This document shows, piece by piece, positions 28,980-38,419 of a stretch of DNA of 64,000 nucleotides. Location: NCBI RefSeq assembly GCF_036568125.1, contig NZ_DATCTF010000010.1:124001-188000 (forward strand), given 5' to 3'. The position numbers and the translations under genes were made by a program. The notes beneath the pieces were generated by a model. The model had not been told where the DNA came from, did no database searches, and saw nothing but the letters and a program-made list of their open reading frames with translations. Numbering within the stretch: position 1 is the first letter of the stretch; each line of letters opens with the position of its first letter. Source of the stretch: Magnetovibrio sp. Its GTDB lineage: Bacteria > Pseudomonadota > Alphaproteobacteria > Rhodospirillales > Magnetovibrionaceae.

Positions 28980-31601
28980 TTATTTGGTGTGCGGCAACGT
29001 AAAATAAAACGTTGTGCCTGAACCGGGTGCCGTATCGAAACTGATTTCGCCATTGTGCAAATCAATGATGGATTTGCAAATACTCAGCCCCAGGCCCGAT
29101 CCGCCTTTGTTGCGGAAGTCCGTTGCATCAATTTGCGTGAACCGGTCAAAAATGATCTCGCGATGCGTTTCGGGAATGCCCGGCCCTTTGTCCGCAACCT
29201 TCACACACGCGAAGCCGTCAGTGTTTTCGACCGAAATATGCACCACGCTCTCTTCCGGGGAAAACTTAGCGGCGTTCGACAACAGGTTCGTCAGCACCTG
29301 CAAAATCCGATTTCTATCGCAATGCACCTTTACGTTCGGCAGCGGCTCAATGATTTCGAAAAGAACCTTGTTTTCCAGCGAAAAGCCTTCGTTGGCCTGA
29401 ACGCCTTCAATCACCAGTGCAGAAATGTCCAGATCTTCAAAATGCATATCCATTTTGTTGGATTGAAGTTTTTCCAAGTCCAAGATATCGTTGACTAAGG
29501 CGATCAACCGCTCGGCATTGTTGTTGGCGATGGAAACCATTCTTAGGGCTTTATGCGGAATGTCGCCTAAGGCGCCGGACACGACCAACCCGAGAGCCCC
29601 TTTGATCGAAGTGAGCGGCGTGCGCAACTCGTGACTCACGGTCGAAACGAATTCGGACTTTGCGATCTCCAGGCTTTTTCGTTCGGTGATGTCGTGGACC
29701 ACGCCCAGCATGCGCACGGCGCGCCCATTATCATCACGGAAAACCTTGCCACGTTGCTGCACATAAAGGGTGGCCCCGTCGGGGAGGGCGATGCGGTGAT
29801 CGATGTCATACGGCGCATCATTGTCCACACTATCTTGAATGGCGTGGGTCACGGTTTCGCGGTCTTCGGGGTGAACGCATTCCAGGAAATTTTCATATGT
29901 CGCAGCGAAGTCCATGCTGGAGCGGCCGAAAATATTGTAAGTTTCATTGGTCCATTGCAGGTCACCGGTCAGAATGTCCCAATCCCAGGAGCCGACGCGG
30001 GCGATTTCCTGCGAGCTGACCAATCGTTCCGTCTGTTGTTTCAGCATCTCTTCGCCTCGATTGCGCTCGGTCACGTCCCGAACGACGCCGACGAAATGCC
30101 GCCTGCCATTGAATATGGTTGCCCCTACGGTCACCTCGATGGGAATTTCGGAGCCGTTTTTTCGTTTGCCGAAAACACGGCGACCACCGGCCATTCGGCG
30201 GGGCGATGTCGCGTACGATTTTTTGAGATATCCGTCATGCACATATGCATCCGCTTGGGGCATCAATGTGTTGATGGTTTTGCCGATGACTTCGTCACGT
30301 CCGTAAGCAAAAATTTGTTCGGCTGCTGCGTTGAACTCCTGGATCAATCCCTGATCGTCGATCACGATCACGGCATCAAGTGTCGTATCCATGAAATTGC
30401 GGATGCGCCGTTCGCTTTCTTGCAGTTCCGCAGTTCTTTCCGCTACCCGGGCTTCCAGGCTTTGCCGCTCGCGTTTTAAGTCCAAAAGGGCCTGTTGGCG
30501 TTTGCGGTTAATGACAATCAACGACACTGAGAGGATAAACATCACGACCGTCACCAAGAGGGTCGTAAATATTTCCCATTTGTACTGTTCGATTATGGAG
30601 GGCTGAGCAAACACGATATCGGCCCCATCAACGGCACTTTTGCCAATACCCCATCGATCCATCTGGCGCCAATCGTAGACACGGCGAAAGGCTGTGTTGG
30701 GATCGACGCGAGGCTCTTCACCTTGGGCAAGGGACTGGGCGGTAGTGGATGCGATGATCCCGACATTTTGTCCGGATAATATGTAGCCCCCTAAAACGCC
30801 ACTGCCGACTAGGGTGCCCCAGTGCGTAAAGACCGGCGCGTTGGCACGTTCGGATATTAGGCGTGCCGCTTCATACGGGATGTACGGGCGACCGCTACCG
30901 TCTTGAAACAACAACAAGAAAAAAATCGTACTGTTCTTCGGCAAGCTCGATACCGTATCGAGTAATTCCGCCATTGGCAGGTTGGTCAAATAGTGGGGCT
31001 CTGCGCCACTTCCGAACTTTGTAAAGGCAGTCTTGAAACCCGCCAGCCGTTTTTCGTTGCTGGGGGTCAATGTGTCCGTCACAACATAAACATTTCGAGG
31101 CGCTGAAACGGATATCATTTCCCGGATTGCGCCTCCAAAGTCTTCGTTGACGGAAATGATATGATTGCCTTGAACCTCCAGGCCTGGATCGACCAAAAGC
31201 CGCTTGGCCGTTGGCATGAAGTTTGGACGAGAGAGTAGGAAGTTTGCCGCAGGTCGGCTTTCGGATATGACCAGATCTATTCCGGAACCTTTATATTTTT
31301 CAATTAGGTAATCATGAAAACTTTGCAGGCGTGCACCTTCGCCAAATCTACCAGCGTCTAAGTACTCGTAAAATATATTGTACTGCTTGGTTGCCCCTGC
31401 GAACCCAACATCCATCCCGTTCTCAAACGCTTTTTGCCACGGCATGTCCGGGTGCCACGAACTCAACATTAAGATGTTCGCGCTTTGCGTATCATCGGCA
31501 TCAACGTTATTTGCAGACAAGGCGTAAACCGTCGCGCTCATCACCCATAGAGCGATGAGAAACGATTTCACGATGCGTACCGCTCGGGAAGCAAAGTTCA
31601 T
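28980..31601 (-). CDS. sensor histidine kinase with periplasmic ABC_sub_bind-type sensor and two PAS domains
   Basis: The 873-residue protein begins with a signal/anchor segment, followed by a periplasmic domain of about 300 residues (ANILMLSSWHPDMPWQKAFENG ... DLVISESRPAANFLL) resembling ABC-type substrate-binding sensors. A TM helix (TTLLVTVVMFILSVSLIVIN), a short coiled coil, two PAS domains (MDTTLDAVIVIDDQGLIQEF and a PAS_3-type domain ending in ITERKSLE), HisKA (EFVSTVSHELRTPLTSIKG) and HATPase (NLLSNAAKF, DKGPGIPE, GSGLGLSI) follow. There is no receiver domain and no neighbouring response regulator. The ligand is unknown; it is divergent from the caspase-cyclase cluster, with 257 bases between. 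Confidence 0.9.
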   Translation of the reverse strand: MNFASRAVRIVKSFLIALWVMSATVYALSANNVDADDTQSANILMLSSWHPDMPWQKAFENGMDVGFAGATKQYNIFYEYLDAGRFGEGARLQSFHDYLIEKYKGSGIDLVISESRPAANFLLSRPNFMPTAKRLLVDPGLEVQGNHIISVNEDFGGAIREMISVSAPRNVYVVTDTLTPSNEKRLAGFKTAFTKFGSGAEPHYLTNLPMAELLDTVSSLPKNSTIFFLLLFQDGSGRPYIPYEAARLISERANAPVFTHWGTLVGSGVLGGYILSGQNVGIIASTTAQSLAQGEEPRVDPNTAFRRVYDWRQMDRWGIGKSAVDGADIVFAQPSIIEQYKWEIFTTLLVTVVMFILSVSLIVINRKRQQALLDLKRERQSLEARVAERTAELQESERRIRNFMDTTLDAVIVIDDQGLIQEFNAAAEQIFAYGRDEVIGKTINTLMPQADAYVHDGYLKKSYATSPRRMAGGRRVFGKRKNGSEIPIEVTVGATIFNGRRHFVGVVRDVTERNRGEEMLKQQTERLVSSQEIARVGSWDWDILTGDLQWTNETYNIFGRSSMDFAATYENFLECVHPEDRETVTHAIQDSVDNDAPYDIDHRIALPDGATLYVQQRGKVFRDDNGRAVRMLGVVHDITERKSLEIAKSEFVSTVSHELRTPLTSIKGALGLVVSGALGDIPHKALRMVSIANNNAERLIALVNDILDLEKLQSNKMDMHFEDLDISALVIEGVQANEGFSLENKVLFEIIEPLPNVKVHCDRNRILQVLTNLLSNAAKFSPEESVVHISVENTDGFACVKVADKGPGIPETHREIIFDRFTQIDATDFRNKGGSGLGLSICKSIIDLHNGEISFDTAPGSGTTFYFTLPHTK

Positions 31602-31858
31602 AATTTAAATCCACAAAATCCACGGCATAACGCGGATTGATAACAATATGATATGAAAATAAATTTTGTGAAACCACAGCAATTTGCATAATGCGAAAAT
31701 TGACCAAATTGGTCTTATCAGTTCTCAGGCATTGAAAATGGCTGCGGTCGGTAACTTTATTGTTTGTCAGCCTGATAGGGGAAAACTTTTAAAGATTTTG
31801 CGCAGGGTGTAAGATTATAGGACGACCAATACGAAAACTTTGTCAGGAGGTGAATTGA

Positions 31859-32053
31859 ATGAAGAAACTTCTCGTAGCTTTGTTTGCCGTGGTGTTGGCG
31901 ACGCCGGCCATGGCGCAGAACGTCGGCGCGATCGTCGCCTCGCAGACGTCGAGTGTCGCGGCCGCGGTGGTTTCCGACGCTACGTCGGGCGCCGTGCAAG
32001 ATGCCGTACAGGCGAACGCGGAACCGGCACAAGTCGATACCCAAGAAAAATAA
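31859..32053 (+). CDS. small secreted Ala/Val-rich protein
   Basis: A 64-residue protein has a clear signal peptide (MKKLLVALFAVVLATPAMA) and a mature part of about 44 residues that is rich in Ala, Val and Ser and ends with an acidic tail (QVDTQEK). The AGGAGGTGA ribosome-binding site is one of the strongest in the window. The mature part resembles in composition and spacing the segment just after the signal peptide of the caspase encoded next. A hairpin at 32088-32118 separates the two genes and could make this product more abundant. The function is unknown. Confidence 0.7.
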   Translation: MKKLLVALFAVVLATPAMAQNVGAIVASQTSSVAAAVVSDATSGAVQDAVQANAEPAQVDTQEK

Positions 32054-32087
32054 TTTAAGCTCTTGGCCGTCAACGGCGAGGATCCAC

Positions 32088-32118
32088 GAGGGGGCGCACG
32101 GGGAAGGCGCCGTCCCTC
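32088..32118 (+). terminator. hairpin between the small secreted protein and the caspase gene
   Basis: GAGGG-GGCGC pairs with GCGCC-GT-CCCTC around a nine-base loop. A T-rich stretch follows (TGTACGTTTTGATTT), though not immediately. It could be a partial terminator or an mRNA-stabilising stem. Confidence 0.45.
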
Positions 32119-32160
32119 TGTACGTTTTGATTTAAGCTATTTCATGAAAAGGGGCCCGTC

Positions 32161-34554
32161 ATGTTAAGCCGTCGTCAATTTATGACCACCACCGCTTTGG
32201 CTTCCGTGGGAGCCGTTGCGTCGCAAACGGCGTTTGCGCAAGTGTTTGGCAGCGTTTCCGAAATCATCACCGGTGTCGTGTCATCCGCCATCAGCGAAGC
32301 CATCAGCGCCAACGTGCGCGAAGTGCTCGGCGCGACGATGTCCGTTGCGCCGGAAAAAGTTGCCGTGATGACGGGGGTCGCCGTCGGCAATGCCGCCACC
32401 GCCGCCGCAGGCGGGGGCGAGGCTTCGCGCATGGTGACCAGTCACGATGACGGTTCGTTGACGCTTTGGGATCTGCGTGAAGGTCGGCAGATCAAGCGGC
32501 TTGAGAATTTACACAACGGTCCCGTGAACGCCGTCAGCATGTCCGAAAACGGCGGTGTGGCGGTGTCGGCGGGACGCGACGGCAAGGCCCAGGTGGTCAG
32601 CAGTTCGACCGGTAAGGTTATGACGTCGTTGTCGAGCGCCGATGCCACGGCTGCGACCGCCGTTGCGGTTTCCGCATCCGGCAAAACCGTGGTCACCGGA
32701 CACGACGACGGCAGCGTGCGCGTATGGGACGCAGCCAACGGCAATGTCATCTCGCAATCCAAGCCGTCGAATGCTGCGATCGGTGCGGTGGCGTTGTCCA
32801 AGGATGAAACCAAGGTTTTGGTCGGTGACGCGAAGGGACAAATCGTTGCCTCCGACGCCAAGACCGGCAAGGCGCAACAACAAATCGCCACGGCCCACGG
32901 CAAAGCCGTGACGTTCATTGAAGAGAGCCCGTCAGGCGACGGGTTCGTGACCGCAGGCGCCGACGGCATGGTGAAGTCGTGGAAAGCCGGCGAGAAAACA
33001 GCGGCCAAAGAGCTTAAGCTCAACGCGCCGGTCACGTCCGCATCGCTTGATCCCAAGAGCGATCGCTTGGCGGTCGGTGACGACAAGGGCGGCATCACCG
33101 TGGTCGATCTCAAACAAAGTGCAGTCACCAGTACCGCCAAAGGCGCCGAAGCGCATGTCGGCGCAGTGGCGTTTGGCGGCGCCGACAATGTGGTTCACAC
33201 GGTAGCTGAAGACGGCATCATGAACGTCGTTGACGTCGCGCAGAAGAAACAACCCACCCGCGTCGTCACGACCACCGACGGCTGGGCCGCCGTGGACGGC
33301 GACAGCGGTGCGTTCGTCGGTGACGGCGATGCCCTGGCGGCAGTGCAGTGGGGCGCGCAGGATTTGTCGTTCGAACTCGATCAATTCGGCGAAAGTCATT
33401 ATGAGCCTGCCGTTTTGGCAATGGCCTTTGAAGGACAAAGCGTCGAACCGGTGAACGCGGCGAAAACTGAGGCGCCGAAACTGTCGGTCGCGTTCAGCAC
33501 CCCGCCGATCGTGACGATCGCCGATCCGGAAGAAAACGCAACGACCGACAGCGAAAGTTACGAGGTGGTTGTAGAGGCCGGTAACTTGGGCGGCGGCATC
33601 AAAGAAGTCCGCCTGTTCCACAATGACCGCATGGTCGCAAAAGAAGTCCTCGACGATGAGGATCAAGAAACCTTCAGCCATACCTTCGAGGTCAAGCTCA
33701 CCCCGGGCGACAATAAGTTCCGCACCGTGGCGCTGAGCCGCGACATGATCGAAAGCAAACCGGCCAAGGTTCAGGTCGCCTATAGCGGCGCGGAGCGTAA
33801 AAGCACCCTGCATGTCGTAACCATAGGCATCAACGCCTATCGCAACCCGGCATTGGCCTTGAATTACGGCGTGCCGGATGCGATGGGGATCGAGCAGTTC
33901 TTCGCCAGCCAGCCGCGCTCGTTGTTCAAAGACATCAAAACCTACAAGGTGCTCGACAAGCAGGCCACCAAACCGGGAATCCGGGCTACGCTTGAGGGCT
34001 TGAAGGGCATTTCGCCCGATGATGTGTTGGTGGTGTATCTTGCCGGTCACGGTGATTCCATCGGCGAAACGTGGTACTTCATGCCTTACGACGTGGTCTA
34101 TCCGGAACGTGAAGATCATGTGCGCGAAAAGGGCATCACATCGCTTGAGCTGGAAGAATGGATCAGTGAAGTTCCGGCGCAAAAGGTCGTCATGCTGATG
34201 GACGCCTGCAAATCCGGCGCGGCGTTGACGCGTACCCGCGGGTTCGAGGAACGCAAGGCGCTGAGCCGGCTGTCGCGGGCATCGGGCATGCACATCATCG
34301 CCGCCGCCGCCAAGGACCAGTTTGCAGTGGAATTCGAACAATTGGGTCATGGCGCATTTACCTATACGTTGCTGGATGCCATGAAAGGCGCCGCCGACGA
34401 AGGCAAGCGCAGCGACGGCATCGTCAGCATTCGCGAAATCAACCGCTACATCGAAGACCAACTGCCGGAACTGAGCGAACAGAACGGCAATCCGCCGCAG
34501 TTCCCGGTGATCAGCTCGCGCGGCACAGACTTCCCCTTGGCGGTCAAGGTATGA
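32161..34554 (+). CDS. exported WD40-repeat caspase-family (C14) protein
   Basis: The 797-residue protein has a Tat-like signal (SRRQFMTTTALASVGAVASQTAFA) and an Ala-rich helical segment (residues 27-65). A beta-propeller of WD40-type repeats (residues about 85-420, e.g. HDDGSLTLWDLREG and HDDGSVRVWDAANG) and a beta-sandwich-like linker precede a C-terminal caspase domain (from about 548, HVVTIGINAYRN). The catalytic dyad is His630 in VVYLAGHGD and Cys683 in VVMLMDACKSG, both intact. Such proteases are usually cytoplasmic; export makes this one unusual. It leads a cluster with a CHASE2 cyclase and a FecR-like protein, an association known in other bacteria but of unclear function. Confidence 0.88.
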   Translation: MLSRRQFMTTTALASVGAVASQTAFAQVFGSVSEIITGVVSSAISEAISANVREVLGATMSVAPEKVAVMTGVAVGNAATAAAGGGEASRMVTSHDDGSLTLWDLREGRQIKRLENLHNGPVNAVSMSENGGVAVSAGRDGKAQVVSSSTGKVMTSLSSADATAATAVAVSASGKTVVTGHDDGSVRVWDAANGNVISQSKPSNAAIGAVALSKDETKVLVGDAKGQIVASDAKTGKAQQQIATAHGKAVTFIEESPSGDGFVTAGADGMVKSWKAGEKTAAKELKLNAPVTSASLDPKSDRLAVGDDKGGITVVDLKQSAVTSTAKGAEAHVGAVAFGGADNVVHTVAEDGIMNVVDVAQKKQPTRVVTTTDGWAAVDGDSGAFVGDGDALAAVQWGAQDLSFELDQFGESHYEPAVLAMAFEGQSVEPVNAAKTEAPKLSVAFSTPPIVTIADPEENATTDSESYEVVVEAGNLGGGIKEVRLFHNDRMVAKEVLDDEDQETFSHTFEVKLTPGDNKFRTVALSRDMIESKPAKVQVAYSGAERKSTLHVVTIGINAYRNPALALNYGVPDAMGIEQFFASQPRSLFKDIKTYKVLDKQATKPGIRATLEGLKGISPDDVLVVYLAGHGDSIGETWYFMPYDVVYPEREDHVREKGITSLELEEWISEVPAQKVVMLMDACKSGAALTRTRGFEERKALSRLSRASGMHIIAAAAKDQFAVEFEQLGHGAFTYTLLDAMKGAADEGKRSDGIVSIREINRYIEDQLPELSEQNGNPPQFPVISSRGTDFPLAVKV

Positions 34555-34599
34555 TGACGCCGACATACACGGTCGTCACGATGCGTTAGGAGCCAAGGC

Positions 34600-36618
34600 G
34601 TGGGGCAAAAACCGACTTCTTCCGTGCGCGCCATGCAAGGGGCGATCATCGTCTTGTCAACGGTGCTCGCCCTGCTCATGCCGCGTTACGTGAATATCGT
34701 TGCAGTGGCTGAAAACTGGGCGTCGGACGTACGCTTCGCACTGTTCAACCCAATTGCCGAGCCCCATGACGAGGTTGTCATCCTCGCCATCACCGAAGAC
34801 ACGCTTTCGCAATTGCCATACCGTTCGCCGGTTGACCGGGAAATGCTGGCGGGGGTTTTGGAACGTCTGAAAGACTACGGCGTCAAGGCGGTAGGGCTCG
34901 ATATCTTGTTCGATCAACCGACCGAAGCGGACAAGGACGCGCATCTCAAGCGCGTTTTGGAAGAATATCCCGTACCCGTGGTCACCGGCTGGACGGATCA
35001 AAAAACTGGATTGAGCGAGGCGCAATTCGCGTTTCAATCGTCCTATCTGGAAAACGTCAGCGCAGGCTATTCCAATCTGTTCAAAGACCCGGTCGACGGC
35101 ACGGTGCGCAACGCTTTCGTCGGGCGTGAAGAGGGCGGGTATTACCGCGAAAGCTTCGCCACGCTGATCGCCCAGCGACTTGGTCACGACGTGCCACGTG
35201 AAGGCTTTCGCATTCGCTACCTCAGCCCGCCGGACGAAAACACCCCGGTGTTCGCCCAGTACCCGATCCACGCCTTGGCGTTTTTGCCACCCGCCTGGTT
35301 CAAGGACAAGGTGGTGATGATTGGTGGCGACTTGCCGTTCGGCGACCGCCATAGAACCCCGTTCGCCGCCACCGAAGGCGTGGCACTGGGGACCACCCCG
35401 GGCGTCATCATTCAAGCACACATTCTCGCCCAGTTGTTGGATGGCGAGTGGCGCGAAATCGAGACCTTGCCGTTTGAAATTGCGATCGCCGCCGTGTTGG
35501 GGTTGGTGGCGGTGGTGATCGGGCTGAGTTCGGCGCCAATGGTCATCCGCATCGCCATCAGCCTCGGTATCGTTGCAGTGTCGTGGGTGGGTGCGGTGTT
35601 GGCGTTCATGCATTTCGCCGCGATGCTGCCGATCATTTCTCCGACGTTGTCGTTTGGCATCGCGCTGACCATGGCGATCAGCTATGCGGTGCGGCTGCAA
35701 AAGCAGCAGACCGATTATATCCACGATGCGTTCAGTCATTACCTTTCGCCGGACATGGTGCGCGAACTTGTCGAACATCCCGACGCGTTGCGTCTGGGCG
35801 GTGAAAAAAAGGAAATGACCCTGCTGTTCAGTGACATTCGCGGCTTCACGACCTTGTCCGAACGCCTGACGCCGGAAGAATTGGTGTCGTTGCTCAATCG
35901 CATTCTGACCCCTTTGACGGGCGCCATTCTCGATCACAAAGGCACCGTGGACAAATACATGGGTGACGCCATCATGGCGTTTTGGAACGCACCGTTGAAC
36001 GACCCCGACCATGCCCTAAACGCGTGCCTTGCGTCGCTGGAATTGAAGCGCCTGTTGAACCAACTCAACGACGAACTGGAACGCGAAGCGCAGCAGGCAG
36101 GGCGCGAATTCATCAAGGTGAGAATGGGTGTCGGGGTCAACACAGGCGATTGCATCGCAGGCAACATCGGTTCCAAACAGCGTTTCGATTATTCGGCCCT
36201 GGGCGATACGGTCAACACCGCGTCGCGCTTGGAGGGGCAGTCGAAAACCTATGGCGTCGACATCGTGATCGGCGAGGATACGGCCGCCAAATCGCCGAGC
36301 TTGGCGGTGTTGGACATCGACATCATTCGCGTCGTGGGCAAGAATAAGGGTGTGCGCATCTTTGCCTTGCTGGGCGATGTCAGCGTGGCGGACACGAACG
36401 AGTTTCAAGCCTTGGCTGCGGCGCACGCCGCCATGATCGATGCATATCGCGGGCAGCGCTTTGCTGACGCCGCGGACCACCTGCAAAACCTCGAGACACT
36501 GGGCGCATCTTTCGAACTGGATAAATTGTACGCTCTATATCGCAAGAGAATTGACGAACTGACTGCCAATCCACCCGCCGCCGATTGGGATGGGGTGTAT
36601 GTGGCCCAAAGCAAATAA
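34600..36618 (+). CDS. CHASE2-domain class III adenylate/guanylate cyclase
   Basis: The 672-residue protein comprises an N-terminal TM helix, a periplasmic CHASE2 sensor (about residues 30-285, VVILAITEDTLSQL ... VVMIGGDLPFGDRH), three TM helices and a class III cyclase catalytic domain. The metal-binding Asp residues are Asp412 (FSDIRGFTTLSERL) and Asp456 (VDKYMGDAIMAFW), and the nucleotide-binding segment is RFDYSALGDTVNTASRLE, so it should be active. The start is a GTG at 34600 with AGGAGCC upstream. It is 45 bases after the caspase gene. cAMP is the likely product; the only cyclic-nucleotide-binding protein in the window lies in the hydrogenase operon. Confidence 0.93.
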   Translation: MGQKPTSSVRAMQGAIIVLSTVLALLMPRYVNIVAVAENWASDVRFALFNPIAEPHDEVVILAITEDTLSQLPYRSPVDREMLAGVLERLKDYGVKAVGLDILFDQPTEADKDAHLKRVLEEYPVPVVTGWTDQKTGLSEAQFAFQSSYLENVSAGYSNLFKDPVDGTVRNAFVGREEGGYYRESFATLIAQRLGHDVPREGFRIRYLSPPDENTPVFAQYPIHALAFLPPAWFKDKVVMIGGDLPFGDRHRTPFAATEGVALGTTPGVIIQAHILAQLLDGEWREIETLPFEIAIAAVLGLVAVVIGLSSAPMVIRIAISLGIVAVSWVGAVLAFMHFAAMLPIISPTLSFGIALTMAISYAVRLQKQQTDYIHDAFSHYLSPDMVRELVEHPDALRLGGEKKEMTLLFSDIRGFTTLSERLTPEELVSLLNRILTPLTGAILDHKGTVDKYMGDAIMAFWNAPLNDPDHALNACLASLELKRLLNQLNDELEREAQQAGREFIKVRMGVGVNTGDCIAGNIGSKQRFDYSALGDTVNTASRLEGQSKTYGVDIVIGEDTAAKSPSLAVLDIDIIRVVGKNKGVRIFALLGDVSVADTNEFQALAAAHAAMIDAYRGQRFADAADHLQNLETLGASFELDKLYALYRKRIDELTANPPAADWDGVYVAQSK

Positions 36619-36652
36619 TGCCATGAGTAAAGGGAATAGGGAGACTGGGACA

Positions 36653-37393
36653 ATGCGCAATTTTGTGATGATGTGTTTGCTCGCCACGGCTGTCCTCATC
36701 AGTGGACAGGCTTTTGCCAAGGGTGACAGCAGTTACGTCGTGTTGATGTCTTCCGTGACCGATTATAAAACCGGTGACGAGATCCAGGGCGATCAGGATC
36801 TGACCGTCCCGGACAAAAAGCAACTGGTGCTTATCAATGCGTTTGGCCAAACCTTGAAGTTCAAGGGCTTCTTTCAAGGCAAGCCGCAAGACCAAGCCAA
36901 CGCGGCAGCCGGCGGGCAGGCGGGGCGCTCGATGAAGGCGCTGGCCAGCTTGATCCGCAGTGCCGACGAAGACACCAGCAGCGTCGGGGCGATCCGCGCC
37001 GCGTCGCTCAAATCGGCGACCCAGGCGATGGCCTTCAATCTGTCGGAAACGGGCAATTACTGTTTTGCCGACAAGGCCGGCATCACCTTGGAACGCTATC
37101 GCACCGAGACCGGAGCCAAAATTACCCTGATCAACCTGGATACAGGTAAGGAACAGGTGATCGATGCGCCTGCCGCCGGTCAGTCGGTACCGTGGCCCAC
37201 GGCTCTCGATGTATCGGAAGGGGCGCGTTTTTTGGTTATTCAAGAAGGCAAGGACTCCAAGACCTTGCTGACCTTGCGCCAACTCACCCCACCCCTGGAC
37301 AGCGACTTCAACGTGCTGGTGTCGCTCGGCGAGTTGGAGTGCATGGAACAGGCGCGCATGCTGTTGTCGGTCATTCGCCGCGAAAATCGCTAA
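36653..37393 (+). CDS. secreted FecR-like or unknown beta-rich protein
   Basis: A 246-residue protein has a signal peptide (MRNFVMMCLLATAVLISGQAFA). The mature N-terminus (SSYVVLMSSVTDYKTGDEIQG ... KKQLVLINAFGQTLKFKG) is reminiscent of the beta-strands of FecR-type domains. The remainder is not recognised, apart from one Cys pair region (NYCFADK and LECMEQ). The ATG at 36653 starts exactly at the signal peptide; the longer frame from 36590 overlaps the cyclase gene. FecR-like proteins often accompany CHASE2 cyclases, which supports the weak domain call. Confidence 0.55.
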   Translation: MRNFVMMCLLATAVLISGQAFAKGDSSYVVLMSSVTDYKTGDEIQGDQDLTVPDKKQLVLINAFGQTLKFKGFFQGKPQDQANAAAGGQAGRSMKALASLIRSADEDTSSVGAIRAASLKSATQAMAFNLSETGNYCFADKAGITLERYRTETGAKITLINLDTGKEQVIDAPAAGQSVPWPTALDVSEGARFLVIQEGKDSKTLLTLRQLTPPLDSDFNVLVSLGELECMEQARMLLSVIRRENR

Positions 37394-37511
37394 GCACCGC
37401 AAATGCTCCAAATATTGGCGGGATCGACACGGGCGGGATTGCGTTTCGCGATGGCGGTGCTATATGCGAGGGAAAGTCCGTTTTTTCCTCGGTCGAATGA
37501 GTGATTGAAGC

Positions 37512-38324
37512 ATGTCTGCCCCCCTTTCCCTGCGTGCGCGCATCGGCGCCGTCGTCGATCATCCCCGCGTTCAGTATTTCATCATGGCGATTATCGTGCT
37601 CAACGCGATCAGCTTGGGCATGGAAACGTCGGGTGTTCTGACCGCCAAGTATGGCGCCTATCTGCTCGCCTTCGATGTGTTCGCGTTGAGTGTGTTTTGC
37701 GTCGAAATCGCCGCCAAACTGGCACACCGGGGACTGCGGTTCTTCAAGGACGGCTGGAACGTCTTCGATTTTCTGGTGGTGGCGATCGCGCTGGTGCCCG
37801 CATCCGGGCCGTTGGCGGTGCTGCGCGCCATGCGCATCTTGCGCGCGCTGCGCTTGCTGACCGTGGTGCCGGCGATGAAACGCGTGGTGGGGGCGCTGAT
37901 TTCGGCGCTGCCGGGCATGGGTAGCGTGTTTTCCATCATCTTTTTGGTCTTTTACGTCGCCGCCGTGCTGACCACCAATTTCTTTGGGGAAACCTTCCCC
38001 GATTGGTTCGGCACCATAGGCGCGTCGCTCTACACTCTGTTCCAGGTGATGACCCTGGAAAGCTGGTCGATGGGCATCGTGCGCCCGGTGATGGAGGTCC
38101 ATCCCTATGCCTGGCTGTTCTTCGTGCCGTTCATCATGATCACCACGTTCGCCATCGTGAACCTGTTCATCGGCATCATCGTCGACGCCATGCAATCCCA
38201 GCACACCGTCGAGCAAGAGGTCCTGCATGCCGAAAACAAGGAGCTACTGGCGGGCGAGGATGCGATTCTGGCCGAGATCAGGGCCCTGCGCGAAGAGGTC
38301 CGAGCCTTGCGTAAGCAAGGATAA
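37512..38324 (+). CDS. voltage-gated sodium channel (NaChBac/NavAb type)
   Basis: The 270-residue channel has six TM segments. S4 carries four Arg at three-residue spacing (Arg105, 108, 111, 114 in LRAMRILRALRLL). The pore selectivity filter is TLESWSMG (residues 181-188), the same string as in the structurally known NavAb channel. The S6 helix (FIMITTFAIVNLFIGIIVDAMQ) leads into a C-terminal coiled coil (AEIRALREEVRALRKQG) that should join four subunits. It follows the FecR-like gene by 118 bases and precedes tex. Na+ entry could support motility or signalling; the link with the caspase cluster is positional only. Confidence 0.93.
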   Translation: MSAPLSLRARIGAVVDHPRVQYFIMAIIVLNAISLGMETSGVLTAKYGAYLLAFDVFALSVFCVEIAAKLAHRGLRFFKDGWNVFDFLVVAIALVPASGPLAVLRAMRILRALRLLTVVPAMKRVVGALISALPGMGSVFSIIFLVFYVAAVLTTNFFGETFPDWFGTIGASLYTLFQVMTLESWSMGIVRPVMEVHPYAWLFFVPFIMITTFAIVNLFIGIIVDAMQSQHTVEQEVLHAENKELLAGEDAILAEIRALREEVRALRKQG

Positions 38325-38419
38325 GCGCCGGTTCGCCACGGCCTTGCAGATGCGCCTTGCGTCGCTTGGGGTGAGGCCCTAAACAGCAAGGCGACTTGAG
38401 ATTTTTCCAGGAGACATTC

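Noticed and set aside
31840-32058. A 72-codon ORF overlapping the small secreted protein in another frame
   Set aside because: The ATG at 31859 has a far stronger ribosome-binding site and its product has a textbook signal peptide.
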